Source of the DNA: Microvirga terrae
GTDB taxonomy: Bacteria > Pseudomonadota > Alphaproteobacteria > Rhizobiales > Beijerinckiaceae
Assembly: GCF_013307435.2 (NCBI RefSeq)
Contig: NZ_CP102846.1
Span: 372,001-436,000, forward strand
DNA: 64,000 bases
Direction of reading: 5' to 3'
Shown here: piece after piece, positions 36,871 to 46,155 of the stretch
Layout of the letters: each line of letters begins with the position of its first letter
Position numbering within the stretch: position 1 is the first letter of the stretch
Made by a program: the position numbers and the translations under genes
Notes under the pieces: model-generated
The model's database searches: none
What the model was told of the DNA's origin: nothing
What the model saw: the letters and a program-made list of their open reading frames with translations, nothing else

Positions 36871-37474
36871 GGGAACTGTTGCATTTGAGCGCGCCATGAT
36901 CCGCCTCAAGGATGTTATTCAAATATTTCGAGGTGCGGTGTACCACATCGTTCGGCAGAAGTCCTTCGTTCTGCAGGCGCAGGAGGGCCTTGGGATACGA
37001 CGCCAGTTTGTCGGTCGGGATCGAGGACGGCGGATAGGTGCTCATCGCCTTGATGGGCTTACGCAGGAGCCGATAAGCGGCGTTGGTATTCCGACGATCG
37101 GACAGCATGAAAGCGATCAACCGACCGTGCTTGTCGACCGCGCGAAGCAGGTACCTCCAGCGTCCGCCAACCCGCACATAGGTCTCGTCCACTCTCTAGG
37201 AGCCTGAACGATGTCCCTGGTAGAGACGCACCCGCTTCTCAATTTCCGGGGCATAGCGTTGGACCCATCGAAAGATCGTGCTTGGATTGACGCTGATACC
37301 GCGCTCGGACATCATCTCAGCCAGATCACGGTAGCTGATGCCGTATTTGCAGTACCAGCGCACGCACAGCAGGATGATCTCAGCTGGAAAGCGACGGCGC
37401 TTGAACAGAGACACGGGAGCGGATCCTTGATGAACCGCTCCTCCCTATAAGGCCGAGTTTAATGCAACGGTGCC
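36871..37474 (-). mobile_element. Internally deleted IS6-family derivative with both ends
   Basis: About 604 bases bounded by inverted repeats sharing TGTTGCATT/CGTTGCATT: GGCACCGTTGCATTAAA reading inward from 37474 and GGGAACTGTTGCATTTGA at 36871. A complete IS6 element would be about 820 bases. The 3' third of the transposase is missing, and the right end is joined directly after the GALK codons. A second lesion is a nonsense codon. It is non-autonomous but could be moved in trans. Confidence 0.75.
36895..37414 (-). pseudogene. IS6-family transposase, nonsense codon and 3' deletion
   Basis: From 37414: MSLFKRRRFPAEIILLCVRW, then SYRDLAEMMSERGISVNPST (HTH). Reading is interrupted by TAG at 37196-37198 (expected Trp), and continues in the same frame as RVDETYVRVGGRWRYLLRAV, SIPTDKLASYPKALLRL and NNILEADHGALK. 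The two Asp and the Glu of the DDE triad are all there, but after GALK the gene runs straight into the element's end, losing about 60 C-terminal residues. Confidence 0.8.
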
Positions 37475-37566
37475 CTGGCTTAAGCTCCTACCACCGCGGG
37501 AGCATTGCCCGCCCTCATGCAAGTCTATTCCTGCCCTCTTGCGGCCGAGCGGAGCGTGCCTGCGCC

Positions 37567-40500
37567 TCAGTCAAGGCAAATCGTCGGGACTGGTGTTAGC
37601 GGTGAGGCACGGAGGATGCGGACTTGGCCCAGGTCACGGGACAGTGGGTCACCGAAAGGCGAACCTTCCTCCGGGAGCAGCTCGACCGCGATCACGCTGA
37701 GCGGCGCGTCATGAGGGAGTGCCAGCATCTCCAGCCAAGTTCCGATATCATCATGATCCCAGAAGCCGAACCCATGTGGCTCGCTGCCTGAGCGGCCTCG
37801 ACGCTGATCATCTGTGATCCGCATGGGACATCGACCGAGTAGTACGTTCCGCCAAACCTTTCCATCTGCCTGTCGGACCTGGACATACAGCAAGCCCCAC
37901 AACTCCGTGTTGGGCGGGTCAGCGCGCATGATCTGACCATCGGAAACCGGGGTCGCGTATGGTGCGCTGATCCGTATCCCGGTCACGAAACGGGAGACGC
38001 TACAGGTTAGGACTGGCGCGGGATGTTGCACGCCAGTGACCCTCAGGGGTGGGCCGAAACGAGCCTGCGCGGTCGACCAGCCATCGTAATGGCCGATCCT
38101 GATCTCGTAGACAAAAAAGCCGAAGAGCTCCGGCGAGGCGTCGTTGAGGCCATCGGGCAGTGGCACAAGGTAGTGTCGCTTCAGCCCGGCGGAGTCCGTG
38201 GCGGTCAGGAGCTGCATTGCGTCGAGCCCCGAAGCGTCGGCCGGTTGACCAGGGATGATGACCCGCGTGAGCTCGGGATCAATGGCAAGGGGCGGCTCCA
38301 GAGGTCCAGGCGGCTCTGCCGGTACCGCCGCGATCAGCATCGGATCTGGCGCGTATGCCAGCACCCGCGCGAAGAGCGCATCCCCCGGTGCGAGCACCGG
38401 TTCCGCGAACTCCAGCCATAAGCGCCTTAGTCTCGGCTCGGTGGAGGCGTACGACTCATCGTGCAGATAAGGAGAGAGAGCCAGCCCGGCCGAGACGAGT
38501 CGTGGCGTCTGCGTTGGTGGGGCGGCAATCGGGAGACGCAGGACGATCTCGAACGGATCGTCGTCAGATACCGATGCTGCCTTAAACCGTGGTATAATCC
38601 GGTAACTGGCTTTTATCTCCGCCGGAGGCCGCCCTGGAAGGGGCTTGGGGTCTATGCCGTCCAGGAACAAAAGATCGGTTGACGCCCGATCCATCTGCCC
38701 CGGCCGGATGGCGTGCCCGCTCAGAGTACGTCGAAGATCTATCGTGCCGACGACCTCTTCCGGACCGCTGTCGAGGCTGCGGCGTACTTCGAAACTGCTG
38801 TCCTGCAGGGCGTCCCAGGTCCAGTCGCGATCGAGCCGCAGCGGAATCGCCACGATCCATTGGCCGGTGAGCTCCGCCAGACTGGCGAAGGCTACTGAGG
38901 CGTGCTCTGGTGAAAGGACATGGCGCAGGGCAGCCGAACAGCCGATCGCCAACCGGCGCCCAGCAGGGCCGAGAAACCTGTTATCGCGAAGATCAAGCCG
39001 CAGCTGCCGGGCGAAGCGTTGGGCGAGACTTTCCGGCGCCTCGGTCTGCCGGCCCGCTGCCGCCTGGATGCGCGCCAAGTAGGTGCCCTCGGCTGGATCG
39101 GGCCGCAGGAGCAGTGCCTGCACTAGACGTTCCGGCGATTCGGTGAGGAGCCCGGTCTCATCCGCCGAGTCTCGGCGCACATGGAAGGTCACTGAGCCAC
39201 CCAAGCGCGCTGCTTGATTGCCGAAGTATTCGAGCTTGGCATCGTTCCGGCTCAAGAGCGCCCAGTCCTGAACCTCGGCCAACAGCGGATCCGGCAGCAT
39301 GGGTGCCGCAAAGGCGGGATCTCGCCGGCAGAGGGGGGTGGTGGTGATGAAGACGTCGCGCGCCGTAGGAATCAGCAGATCACCATCATCTTCCGGCAAA
39401 GGGAACAGGCTGATGTCCGCGGCATCCTCGAACCTGACCCGCAGCTGTAGAGATTCGTCGAGATCGTCCGGGAACGACCGCATGGTCGAGTACAGGCGCC
39501 ACCGCGCTCCACCACCAGGTTCGTTTTCAGGGTCGAACTCCAAGCTGCTGACGGCCACGTCAATCCGGAGCATAGCGACATCGGGATCCGGCACCGTCGC
39601 CTGCCGTTCCTGGCCTGCCGCGGTGGCGTCCTGCAGGAGCAGCGCTTCAGCATTGGGGAGCTCTGTGTAGAGCGCCGACGGATACCCGATCCTGGGCCGC
39701 GGGATCTCGAATTCCAGCAGGTTATCAGCTAACTCTGCGGGCGGAGCAAAGTGTACGCGGTTAGGCGGGACGTAGCGTCGGAAACGGCATAGGCCTGTGA
39801 CAGTCCGCGGCGATCTTGGAGTCTCGGCGTCCGGAGAGGGGCCGCCGCCCGTCAAGTCCGCGAGGCGGACGCGGAAATCATAGTTGCCACCGTACTTGAG
39901 AGGCGTGAGGCCGAGCCCCTTAGGAGCCAGCATGGTCGGGCTTGAGGGTAGGCCTGCGAGTTGGTGGGCGAGTTCATGCCGACCGATGAGGGAGAAGCCG
40001 TTCCACTGGGCGAAGTACGGCGGCAGCCAGTACTCGCCCTCGCGCTGGCCCTGAAGTTGGCTCGGCGCCAGTTCGACTGTCATCTCATCATCGAAATGGC
40101 CGATGTCGGTGTCACCGACCTTGAGGTCGCCTTCAAACCGGACGAGGGATGTCCAAGGGCCTGGACCTTTAGCGTCGCGCACGTCAACCCGGAAGCCTCG
40201 GATGCCAAGGGGGGTATCCCGCGCTGTCAGCGGGTTGTTGCGGGGATCGTCTGTGAGTTGGCGGTTAAGCCAGATCACAATCTGCTCATCGTCCCAACCG
40301 AGCCTGACGCCGCTGTCCCGATCAAGCTTAATGCCATCGTCGCCCTGACCCGCCCGGTTAAGCATATCCGTGCGGGGGGCCTGATAGGTATGCACGATCC
40401 GGGCGAAGCCATCGTCGTATAGCTCCGACTCCAGCAGCATCTCGTCGTATTCGCCACCACCGGGGGCCGAGCGCACCGGAAAGAGCAGCGCCGCGAAGAC

Positions 40501-41217
40501 GGCGCGAGCTGCCGCGTCGCGAAGTGGCGGGATGCGGGCTGCATAGGAGCGAACGAGGTCAGGAGTTCCCGCAAGCGCCGTCGCATAGTCGCTGTCGTGT
40601 GCCAGAGAAATATAGAGCCATCCGCCCTGATCGAAGAACCCTTGAGCCGGATCAAGCGATGACCGGTACATGAACCCGAGCTTCTCAGCCAACAGCGGCT
40701 GGCGGATAGCCTGGGCCAGAATCGGCTCCCAAGTGGGTGGCTGGGGGGGCTGTGGCGGCTTCAGCTTTGGTGGTGCTCCATTCACCAGGGCGCAGACGTA
40801 GCTGTCATCCGTAACTGCGAACTCGGTCCTAGCCCGCCGGAACCCAGTCGCCTCCATATAGCTTGGCATTAGCAGCTTTTTAATGCAGGTCTTCGCCGTC
40901 ACGGGTGCGTAGGGCTTTGCGTTGCCACTTATGGAGAAGCGGGTCGCAAGCGTTTGGAATAGCTCCTTCTTGTCCGCTGGGTCTGCCACTACTAGCGCCG
41001 GCTCCGCCGTCACGTCGGCTGGTGTTGGCAACCTGTCGAGACTCGGAATAAGCTTAGCGACGAACTTAATCTGTGCATCGGCGAAGGCAGGCTCACCCGG
41101 GATAAGTGGCTGCAGCGGATGGCCAAAAGCGCCAACCAGCACGTTGAGGAACAACCGACCGCCGTCCCAATGCTGCGGGAAGGGCAGGACCACAAGGCGT
41201 GTGTCGGCGATTGCCAT
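37567..41217 (-). CDS. Giant orphan protein B (1216 aa), coupled to the 1604-aa gene
   Basis: A 1216-codon continuous frame beginning MAIADTRLVVLPFPQHWDGG. No family, catalytic motif, Walker box, signal peptide or membrane helix is recognised. The composition is rich in Pro, Leu, Asp and Arg with many short beta-like stretches, and a proline run (KLKPPQPPQPPTWEP) lies near residue 150. Around residues 415-440, FSLIGRHELAHQLAGLP contains HELAH, an HExxH pattern, but there is no supporting metzincin or gluzincin context. Its ATG overlaps the stop of the upstream giant gene as TGATG, so the two are translationally coupled and almost certainly act together. Length without stops and consistent high-GC third positions argue strongly that it is real. 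Confidence 0.8.
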   Translation of the reverse strand: MAIADTRLVVLPFPQHWDGGRLFLNVLVGAFGHPLQPLIPGEPAFADAQIKFVAKLIPSLDRLPTPADVTAEPALVVADPADKKELFQTLATRFSISGNAKPYAPVTAKTCIKKLLMPSYMEATGFRRARTEFAVTDDSYVCALVNGAPPKLKPPQPPQPPTWEPILAQAIRQPLLAEKLGFMYRSSLDPAQGFFDQGGWLYISLAHDSDYATALAGTPDLVRSYAARIPPLRDAAARAVFAALLFPVRSAPGGGEYDEMLLESELYDDGFARIVHTYQAPRTDMLNRAGQGDDGIKLDRDSGVRLGWDDEQIVIWLNRQLTDDPRNNPLTARDTPLGIRGFRVDVRDAKGPGPWTSLVRFEGDLKVGDTDIGHFDDEMTVELAPSQLQGQREGEYWLPPYFAQWNGFSLIGRHELAHQLAGLPSSPTMLAPKGLGLTPLKYGGNYDFRVRLADLTGGGPSPDAETPRSPRTVTGLCRFRRYVPPNRVHFAPPAELADNLLEFEIPRPRIGYPSALYTELPNAEALLLQDATAAGQERQATVPDPDVAMLRIDVAVSSLEFDPENEPGGGARWRLYSTMRSFPDDLDESLQLRVRFEDAADISLFPLPEDDGDLLIPTARDVFITTTPLCRRDPAFAAPMLPDPLLAEVQDWALLSRNDAKLEYFGNQAARLGGSVTFHVRRDSADETGLLTESPERLVQALLLRPDPAEGTYLARIQAAAGRQTEAPESLAQRFARQLRLDLRDNRFLGPAGRRLAIGCSAALRHVLSPEHASVAFASLAELTGQWIVAIPLRLDRDWTWDALQDSSFEVRRSLDSGPEEVVGTIDLRRTLSGHAIRPGQMDRASTDLLFLDGIDPKPLPGRPPAEIKASYRIIPRFKAASVSDDDPFEIVLRLPIAAPPTQTPRLVSAGLALSPYLHDESYASTEPRLRRLWLEFAEPVLAPGDALFARVLAYAPDPMLIAAVPAEPPGPLEPPLAIDPELTRVIIPGQPADASGLDAMQLLTATDSAGLKRHYLVPLPDGLNDASPELFGFFVYEIRIGHYDGWSTAQARFGPPLRVTGVQHPAPVLTCSVSRFVTGIRISAPYATPVSDGQIMRADPPNTELWGLLYVQVRQADGKVWRNVLLGRCPMRITDDQRRGRSGSEPHGFGFWDHDDIGTWLEMLALPHDAPLSVIAVELLPEEGSPFGDPLSRDLGQVRILRASPLTPVPTICLD

Positions 41218-44200
41218 CAGAAGCCCCTTGCCATAGGGAGAACCGTCGTCGCAATGAAGAAGGCTGCTGCGAGCTTTTCGTCGACCTCGAACTCGACCTC
41301 AAAGGTCTTGTTGAAGATCCAGCCGTAGGTGACGTCAAAGGCCAAGGTCGTAGACCCTTTGAGGCCGAAGTCATCGTTGTGTCGCTCCGCGATCAGCAGC
41401 ATCTCGAAGCTAAGCTTCACGGCGGCGAGGCCTTCCAGCAGCTCGCCCTCGACCTCGCGCTCCTCCGAGACGCCAAGTCCAATCTTGTTCACGCCAATGG
41501 AAAAGCGGCTGACGATGCTCAACGATCGCGAGCCGGCGATCTTGATAAACAAGGGGAGCTCGGCTTCGATGGTCCCAATGGCGCTCCAATAGATGCTGAC
41601 CTCAGTCTCTCCCTCGCTCTTGCCAGCGATCTGAATCTTCGAGCCTCCCCCGAGAAACACCGGGAACGGTGGCAAGATCCTCTGCTGCACTTTGGAGGCC
41701 AGCTCCAAGTAGAAATGCCATGTACCGCTGTCGCTGAGGGCGCCATCATAGGCCGCGCCGGGCTTATCCGCTTCCTTTCCAAAGCCGGTTTTCAATTCCA
41801 CCTCGACCATCAGACCCGGGCCCGCCTTGATCGCAGCGTCCACGAGCTCGTCAACAATCTTGCCAAGCGGAAAGCTGAAATCGGCCCCGCTCTTGAACGC
41901 GAATGTGTTGTTGGTGAGGGACACTCCGAACGGGAATGGCAGGCCAAAGGTAGTCAGCAGGTCGATAACGAATTGGACCGGCGACAGAACACCACCGAAC
42001 TCCATCTGCGGCTCGGCGAGCTGCGGGGCCTCGTTGGAGCTGCTGACAATGGTGCCCACCACCTGCATCAATTCGGGCAAGAGGTCGAAATCTCCAAGGA
42101 TGCCGACCGGTCCCACGCGGCAGGACCAGTCGGGCTTCAGGTCCGAGTCGATCTTGTATTCCACCACTGCGCCTGGCCTGAACCGCGACCTCACCTGGAG
42201 AGCGCTCGCCTTTGAGAGAGTGCGTTCGGGCAGACTGATCGGGAACTGTCCTGGGCTGAGCCCAGGCTGAGGCGGAATCTCGAGGCGGACCTTGCGCCGT
42301 CCCGTCAGCCGCAGCATCGTGTTGGCTGGCATAGTATGGCAGAGATCGCTGCGCGGGAAATAAGCCACCCCGCCAGCGAGAGAGTACATATCCGCGAAAA
42401 GGAAGGTAGAGCCACCGTACACTGTGGTGTCGTTTGGCAGCACATGCGGCCGCGGCACTAACATACGTTGGGCGCCGGTCGACTGGAGCAAATAGTACTC
42501 GGTCTCCGGATTCGCCGGCTGATGAAGGTCCGAGGGCTCTGAGAACCGGTAGGGGCCCCCAATCCTATCCCGGATGAGCGGGACAGCTCTCCCAGGAGCC
42601 AAGTGGTGAGGCTCATTCTCCCCGGCTCCACGATAGGCGACGCTCCACTGGCCGACGTTCGGCAGTTCCACCGCACCTCGGGCCACGGCTACGAAATGGG
42701 GATTGTTCGCGGCGCTCACCGTGCGATCGACCTCGACCCGAGTCAGGCGCATATGCAGACCGGATCGCCCAACGTCGAGCTCACAATCGATCGGGCCGCC
42801 AACGGGTCCAACAGCCCTGATCAGATCTGCGATCTGCTCCTGGCTCAGCGGCCCATCGTCCGGTCTGATCTGAACATAGCCGATCACGTCCCGCATGGTG
42901 ACGAGCCCGTCTCTATCTGCGCCGAGGGTGGCGTTCTCAATCAAGGCCTCGGCGTCAAACAGCACTTGCGTCAGCAGGACGCGGATTGGTTCGGCGGCAT
43001 TGTTCGGATTTGGATAGCTCCGCTCATGGGTGACGCTGGTGTCGCGGATACGGCGCACATGGACGAGCTTCAGCACGACGCCAGGATGCACGATCACACC
43101 GGGGCCCATGTCGTACTTGCCGTCGCTTGCCGCCTGCCAACCGCTGTCACGCCGGAACACGCCGGCGCTTCCTGTGCGCTGCATCGTGATGGTGCGCACG
43201 ACGGTGACGCCCCATGGGTACATGAGCGATTTCGCTTGCACGACCTCGTGCAGCGTGCGACCGAGGATGGCATCAAACCGCGCTTGGGCGATGCCGGGAA
43301 CTGGGACCTCTGGGTAGCGCCAGTCGCTGAAGAGGCTGGCCCCGTATCCCGACAGGTCGATCCGCACCACTGGTACCCGCGGCGCAGTGGCGTTCGGACC
43401 GAAATCGCCGTTGAAGATCATCTTCACCGGGGCAAGTACGCTGGTCAGGGCGCCTGGGTTAAAGTTATGGCGCTCATGGCCGTTGTCGAGCTGCAGCGCT
43501 GCTCCCGGCAGGGAGGGGGGTGGGCCACCTGGGAGGTCGAGGGGCGCCCGCAGGCTAACTTGGAGCCCCCCGGTGAGACCTGCCGCCTGGAAGTCCGGCC
43601 GGACCTCTGTGAAGTCTGGTGCCTGCAGCCCAACAAGCTCGTGCGGGATCCGACGCCAGCCGAGCTCGGAGAGGGCGATGATACCGAAAGGCAAGGTGAA
43701 GCGGGCGCTCAGCGTCAGCTGGTCGGTTTCCCGCTGCATATCCTTGAGGAACACTGAGAGGGCAGGTTGCGGCGCGACCGGCACGAGACTTGCCGTCGGC
43801 ACGGCAAGGCGTGTCGGCCCCCCGTCCGTGTCAGAGAAGAGACTCGGAGGAAATACTTCGTTGATCTCAGAATTAGGCAGGTTGTAAACGGGCTCCCAAT
43901 GGAACGCGGGCAGCGTGAACACCGTAAGGTTCCAGGCCGCAGTGACAAGATCGACGCCACTGAGCCCCAGGACTGGGCCTTCTGCTCCCTCCCGCCGGTG
44001 CATCGCCAGGCCGAAGCCAACGCCGAATTGGTCGGCGTGACTGGACATATCGAGGAGAACGAAGCGTTCCACGGGCCGGCCAACAGCTCTCGCAAATTTC
44101 TCCTCAAGAGCACTAAGGTCTCGTCGATCGCGTTCAGAAACTTGGCCATGGGTGCTGCCGATCCCATGTTCCTGTGGCTGCTGGGCTGGGACAATCGGCA

Positions 44201-46031
44201 CCTCACGGTCGCTCCAATCCTTATCGCGGCTGCGCAGATTGAAGTTGAGCCAAGGCTCGACAGCCGGCTGCCAACTAACGGTGGGCACGACGATCAACCC
44301 AGCACGGCCCTGGTCGAGCTCTCGATGACGTCGGGGCAGCGTCAGGTTCGAGGCGTAGGGATCAGGCAACGTCGGCAGCAGCACAAGGAGGGGGAAGGCC
44401 AGCGAGAGGCTGCCGGACTCGATGGCGCCCGCGGCCGAGAGGACACCACTCACGCGTAAGAAAGCTGCTGACGCCACACGCAACAGGGTGTTGCTCAAAG
44501 CGAAGGATGCCTCTGGCTGTGGCTGTGGCTGCCCGGTGACAGGGTCCACCGGCTGGCCTGCCTGCGCGGTGAGCCCGAACGCAAGACCCAGTGCATCCAG
44601 GGACAGGGTCACTGCCCCGTCCTCCGACATGAAGGGCACCCGCCCACCGTCAGCCAAGACTGGACGGTCAAGATTTGCTGCGCAGCGAAGGCCGCTAAGC
44701 CGAACCACTTCGCCACCCATCTCTTCGGCGCTAGCGTAATAGCTGACTTCGATCGCCTTCCGGGCGGTGAGCTCGATCAGCGATCGCCGCAGGCTTGGCT
44801 TTTCCGGCCATAGGAGCAACGCCTCCTGCGCTGCGCTACGCGCCCCTTGCGCAGCAAGTGTGATTCGCCCAGACTCGATAGCTAGCTGGCTCGGCCCTAG
44901 CCTGATCTCTCCCGCCTCTGCAAAAGGCCACTCTGCCTGGAGACCCTCCCCGAGAGCCATGACCATCGCCCCAGCGCCGTCAACGGAACCAAGATTTGCG
45001 GGATCACCACCGGTCGGAATCGCCAGGACGGGAGCCCATCCGCCGTCCTCGATCCGGGTTTGGCCCGAGAGGGGGAACAGATCCGAATAGACCACCGAAA
45101 CGTCAAACCGGTGCGGGTTGCTCTCGAAAGGAAAGAGCAGGCGGCCGAGGCCCGGCAGGAACCGTGGCGCTGCGCCCGGCATCGCGCGAAAAGACACGGC
45201 CTCACCGTATGCCTCTGCTGTGGCATCGGTTGCGGCCATCAGCGAGCCCCCGCCCCCGACCACAAGCGCAAGCCGGATTTCGCTTGGAAGATCAGCTCTG
45301 GCGCCTCGGGCATCGCCGCCTTCGGACACGGATACTGGATTAACAGGTGAATCGATGTTGAGTTCGAGCGTGATCGCCGTACCAGGCGCAATTCGCGCCA
45401 CAGCGCCCGAAACCAGAGGCAGCGCGCTCAGATGCAAGTTCCCTCCTCGCACCCGGACTCCGAAGAACGACCCTGGTGGGCAGGCCGGATCAAACGCCGC
45501 CGCATCTAACCAGACAGACCCCTGCTGGAGGTTGATGACCAGAGCGGCGGGCACGGGGAGTTCGTGGGGAATGAGGCCGATTATCTGCCCGGTAAGGGCA
45601 TTGACTAAGGAGACCTGCCGGCGCCGGTAACGGATGTCGATCCAGAACCGGCGCCCGTCCTCCGACAGGAAGGGGCCGATCGCCTTTTCCGGCAGCCACC
45701 CCGCAGCCCAGCCCGGAACGGAATCGGATACATGATCGATCCGGACCGGTAGCTCACGGCGAACAACCCGCAGCCCCGGCTCGCCGCCTGCAGCGAGAGT
45801 GTCCTCAGCAATGCGGCGGATTTCTTCCAAGACATCTTCAGGAAGGCTTTCGGTCCCCGGCGACGACGGATCCACTCCACTGTCGAGAAAGCTCGCCTCA
45901 GTCTGCCCGCCGACTAGCGCCGCAGCGAGCGCGCGCCGCGCCTCGACAAGATGCCCAGCATCGGTCCTCGGGCCGGGATTCAGGGCGCCAGTGGCGCGGG
46001 ACAACAGAGAGACCAGTTCACCCGCGTCCAT
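41217..46031 (-). CDS. Giant orphan protein A (1604 aa), first gene of coupled pair
   Basis: A 1604-codon frame beginning MDAGELVSLLSRATGALNPG. The first about 100 residues look helical (ARRALAAALVGGQTEAS, VLEEIRRIAEDTLAAGG). The rest is predominantly beta, with long runs of alternating hydrophobic strands. The last 300 residues (TFAFKSGADFSFPLG, SVSIYW-like strands, FSIGVNKIGLGVSEEREVEG, STTLAFDVTYGWIFNKTFEV) look like a repetitive beta-sheet or barrel-like fold. There is no signal peptide, nucleotide-binding motif or family I can name. It heads a two-gene operon (TGATG overlap with the 1216-residue gene). A structural or secreted assembly is one guess; function is unknown. Confidence 0.8.
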   Translation of the reverse strand: MDAGELVSLLSRATGALNPGPRTDAGHLVEARRALAAALVGGQTEASFLDSGVDPSSPGTESLPEDVLEEIRRIAEDTLAAGGEPGLRVVRRELPVRIDHVSDSVPGWAAGWLPEKAIGPFLSEDGRRFWIDIRYRRRQVSLVNALTGQIIGLIPHELPVPAALVINLQQGSVWLDAAAFDPACPPGSFFGVRVRGGNLHLSALPLVSGAVARIAPGTAITLELNIDSPVNPVSVSEGGDARGARADLPSEIRLALVVGGGGSLMAATDATAEAYGEAVSFRAMPGAAPRFLPGLGRLLFPFESNPHRFDVSVVYSDLFPLSGQTRIEDGGWAPVLAIPTGGDPANLGSVDGAGAMVMALGEGLQAEWPFAEAGEIRLGPSQLAIESGRITLAAQGARSAAQEALLLWPEKPSLRRSLIELTARKAIEVSYYASAEEMGGEVVRLSGLRCAANLDRPVLADGGRVPFMSEDGAVTLSLDALGLAFGLTAQAGQPVDPVTGQPQPQPEASFALSNTLLRVASAAFLRVSGVLSAAGAIESGSLSLAFPLLVLLPTLPDPYASNLTLPRRHRELDQGRAGLIVVPTVSWQPAVEPWLNFNLRSRDKDWSDREVPIVPAQQPQEHGIGSTHGQVSERDRRDLSALEEKFARAVGRPVERFVLLDMSSHADQFGVGFGLAMHRREGAEGPVLGLSGVDLVTAAWNLTVFTLPAFHWEPVYNLPNSEINEVFPPSLFSDTDGGPTRLAVPTASLVPVAPQPALSVFLKDMQRETDQLTLSARFTLPFGIIALSELGWRRIPHELVGLQAPDFTEVRPDFQAAGLTGGLQVSLRAPLDLPGGPPPSLPGAALQLDNGHERHNFNPGALTSVLAPVKMIFNGDFGPNATAPRVPVVRIDLSGYGASLFSDWRYPEVPVPGIAQARFDAILGRTLHEVVQAKSLMYPWGVTVVRTITMQRTGSAGVFRRDSGWQAASDGKYDMGPGVIVHPGVVLKLVHVRRIRDTSVTHERSYPNPNNAAEPIRVLLTQVLFDAEALIENATLGADRDGLVTMRDVIGYVQIRPDDGPLSQEQIADLIRAVGPVGGPIDCELDVGRSGLHMRLTRVEVDRTVSAANNPHFVAVARGAVELPNVGQWSVAYRGAGENEPHHLAPGRAVPLIRDRIGGPYRFSEPSDLHQPANPETEYYLLQSTGAQRMLVPRPHVLPNDTTVYGGSTFLFADMYSLAGGVAYFPRSDLCHTMPANTMLRLTGRRKVRLEIPPQPGLSPGQFPISLPERTLSKASALQVRSRFRPGAVVEYKIDSDLKPDWSCRVGPVGILGDFDLLPELMQVVGTIVSSSNEAPQLAEPQMEFGGVLSPVQFVIDLLTTFGLPFPFGVSLTNNTFAFKSGADFSFPLGKIVDELVDAAIKAGPGLMVEVELKTGFGKEADKPGAAYDGALSDSGTWHFYLELASKVQQRILPPFPVFLGGGSKIQIAGKSEGETEVSIYWSAIGTIEAELPLFIKIAGSRSLSIVSRFSIGVNKIGLGVSEEREVEGELLEGLAAVKLSFEMLLIAERHNDDFGLKGSTTLAFDVTYGWIFNKTFEVEFEVDEKLAAAFFIATTVLPMARGF

Positions 46032-46155
46032 CGGAGCACCTTTCGGTACAGCTTCCGTCCAATCTTTATACCAGAGGCCATCAGGAGCTGAAAGCTCATA
46101 GCCCCAGCTGAATAGGCATTTCGCAATGCTGTGCCTACTGCTCCATTAGAAGGCG

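Noticed and set aside
37567..41217. Zinc protease reading of HELAH in the 1216-residue protein
   Set aside because: HExxH occurs by chance in long proteins; no third ligand or protease-like context was seen.
42603..43757. 384-codon plus-strand frame inside the giant gene
   Set aside because: Shadow of the 1604-codon gene; no ribosome-binding site or family, and such long antisense frames are expected in G+C-rich coding DNA.
37567..46031. Idea that the giant genes belong to a contractile injection system or toxin complex
   Set aside because: No sheath, baseplate, spike, AAA+ or Tc/RHS-repeat protein is present in the window, and neither giant protein shows YD/RHS repeats.
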